64,000 bases of DNA from positions 372,001 through 436,000 of the forward strand of contig JAHBZN010000003.1 in the NCBI GenBank assembly GCA_019635415.1, in the 5' to 3' direction. Shown here one piece after another: positions 63,039-64,000 of the stretch. Position 1 is the first letter of the stretch. Each line of letters begins with the position of its first letter. The stretch comes from Ramlibacter sp. GTDB taxonomy: Bacteria; Pseudomonadota; Gammaproteobacteria; Burkholderiales; Burkholderiaceae_C. The notes below the pieces were generated by a model that did not search any database, was not told where the DNA came from, and was given only the letters and a program-made list of their open reading frames with translations. Position numbers and translations under genes: made by a program.

Positions 63039-64000
63039 ATGCGCTCCTGTTCCCGATTCGCCTTGACGCCCGTGGCCCTTGTGGCTTGTGCCTTGTTGCA
63101 CCAACCGCTGGTCCGTGCCCAGGCGACGGTGGCGGAGCCCGGCATCAAGCTCAAGCCCAGCCCCCTGCTGCGCGAGTCCATCCCCGAAGCCGAACGCAAG
63201 GGGCTACCGACTTACGTGTCGGGTGAGCGCCTGTCCGGCAGCCCCGACCTGGACACCGTGGTCGAGGGCAACGCCGAATTGCGCCGTGGGGACGTGTCCA
63301 TCCGTGCCGACCGGCTCGAGTACTACCAGCCCGATGACCTCGCCAAGGCGCGGGGCCACGTGCACATCAACCGCGCGGGCAACACCTTCGACGGCCCGCT
63401 GCTCGAACTCAAGGTGGACGCGTTTGAAGGCTTTTTCACCGAGCCCCACTACCGCTTCCTGCGCAACGATGCCTATGGCGAGGCCGACCGGGTCGATTTC
63501 ATCGACGACAAGCGCGCGATCATCCGCAACGCCACCTACACCACCTGCCAGCGCCGGCCGGGCCCGAGCTGGATGCCCGACTGGGTGCTGCGCGCGGCCA
63601 GCATCCGCATCGACAACGAGGAAGAGACCGGCCAGGCCACGGGTGCTTCGCTGAGGTTTCTGGGCGTGCCCATCCTGCCGATCCCGTCGCTGAGCTTTCC
63701 GCTGTCGGACAAGCGCAAGTCCGGGCTGCTGCCGCCGACCATCGGGCTGGACAACCTCAACGGCGTGGAGCTGACGCTGCCGTACTACTGGAACATCGCG
63801 CCCAACCGTGACGCCACCTTCTTTCCGGCGCTCATGACCAAGCGCGGCATCGACCTGGGCGGGGAGTTCCGCTACCTCGAGCAGGATTACAACGGCAAGC
63901 TGCGCGCCAACTTCATGCCCAACGACAGCCTGCGCGCGCGCGACCGGTGGGGTTATGCGCTGCAGCATGACGGCGTGGTCCGCACCGGCCTCAGCGGCGT
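63039..64000 (+). CDS. lptD: LPS-assembly protein LptD, N-terminal part (cut by window end)
   Basis: Outer-membrane protein that inserts lipopolysaccharide into the outer leaflet with LptE. The 320 visible residues begin with a signal peptide (MRSCSRFALTPVALVACALL...VRAQA), then the periplasmic beta-taco/OstA domain (GNAELRRGDVSIRADRLEYY; DLAKARGHVHINRAGNTFDG) and the start of the barrel (SGLLPPTIGLDNLNGVELTL; LPYYWNIAPNRDATFFPALM). The pair of cysteines in TTCQ and the missing C-terminal pair cannot be evaluated. GATAAT at 63022-63027 could be a -10 box very close to the ATG. The frame is open at the window edge. Confidence 0.94.
   Translation, partial: MRSCSRFALTPVALVACALLHQPLVRAQATVAEPGIKLKPSPLLRESIPEAERKGLPTYVSGERLSGSPDLDTVVEGNAELRRGDVSIRADRLEYYQPDDLAKARGHVHINRAGNTFDGPLLELKVDAFEGFFTEPHYRFLRNDAYGEADRVDFIDDKRAIIRNATYTTCQRRPGPSWMPDWVLRAASIRIDNEEETGQATGASLRFLGVPILPIPSLSFPLSDKRKSGLLPPTIGLDNLNGVELTLPYYWNIAPNRDATFFPALMTKRGIDLGGEFRYLEQDYNGKLRANFMPNDSLRARDRWGYALQHDGVVRTGLSG

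Overview
The window is high-G+C DNA with tightly packed genes on both strands. Gene content and protein sequences point to a betaproteobacterium of the Comamonadaceae (Acidovorax/Hydrogenophaga/Rhodoferax-like). Supporting features are a metX-metW pair, pilU followed by a cyclic-nucleotide-binding protein, many TRAP transporters, amgK next to lptD, and a Burkholderiales-type short interspersed repeat. No rRNA or tRNA gene was seen. The genus is an inference.

Left part (1-6263): the end-truncated ammonium transporter amtB; a yybP-ykoY-type manganese riboswitch ahead of a GDT1/UPF0016 cation exporter; a SAM-II-like riboswitch with terminator ahead of metX-metW; and a rhodanese-chrA-gntR operon behind a structured leader whose last hairpin covers the ribosome binding site.

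Defence locus (6293-19836): a complete type I-F CRISPR-Cas system. The array has 78 repeats and 77 spacers and is transcribed leftward. Its leader carries an exact IHF-consensus match. The operon cas1, cas2-3, cas8f, cas5f, cas7f, cas6f runs leftward toward the leader from a promoter divergent from pilU.

Middle part (19961-28352): pilU without pilT, a cNMP-binding protein, a MarR/membrane-protein pair divergent from a VOC protein, a YdeI/OmdA-type protein, and four genes of tetronate (L-threonate/D-erythronate) catabolism: ltnD, denD, otnK, otnC. The fifth, otnI, lies 10.4 kb away at 38751.

Between otnC and otnI sits a co-directional five-gene cluster (28593-38686) that I cannot assign to a known system. 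It encodes a giant beta-rich protein with C-terminal helical repeats, a protein with a nitrile-hydratase-leader (NHLP)-like N terminus joined to a coiled region and a LamG-type domain, a ComEC-like metallo-beta-lactamase-fold protein, an unknown protein, and a double beta-propeller joined by a proline-rich linker. This is the best candidate for an undescribed system.

Right part (39669-64000): yigZ; a large hybrid histidine kinase; a glycosyltransferase fused to a truncated nucleotide-sugar dehydrogenase; an orphan ABC-type binding protein; class II HMG-CoA reductase with a DctPQM TRAP transporter divergent from a MocR regulator (a likely mevalonate-uptake/use module without a visible lyase); small metabolic genes; a TAXI-TRAP transporter; rsmE; amgK; and the start of lptD. 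Copies of one 60-70 bp interspersed repeat occur between genes and, notably, inside chrA and probably inside cas3 and cas7f.
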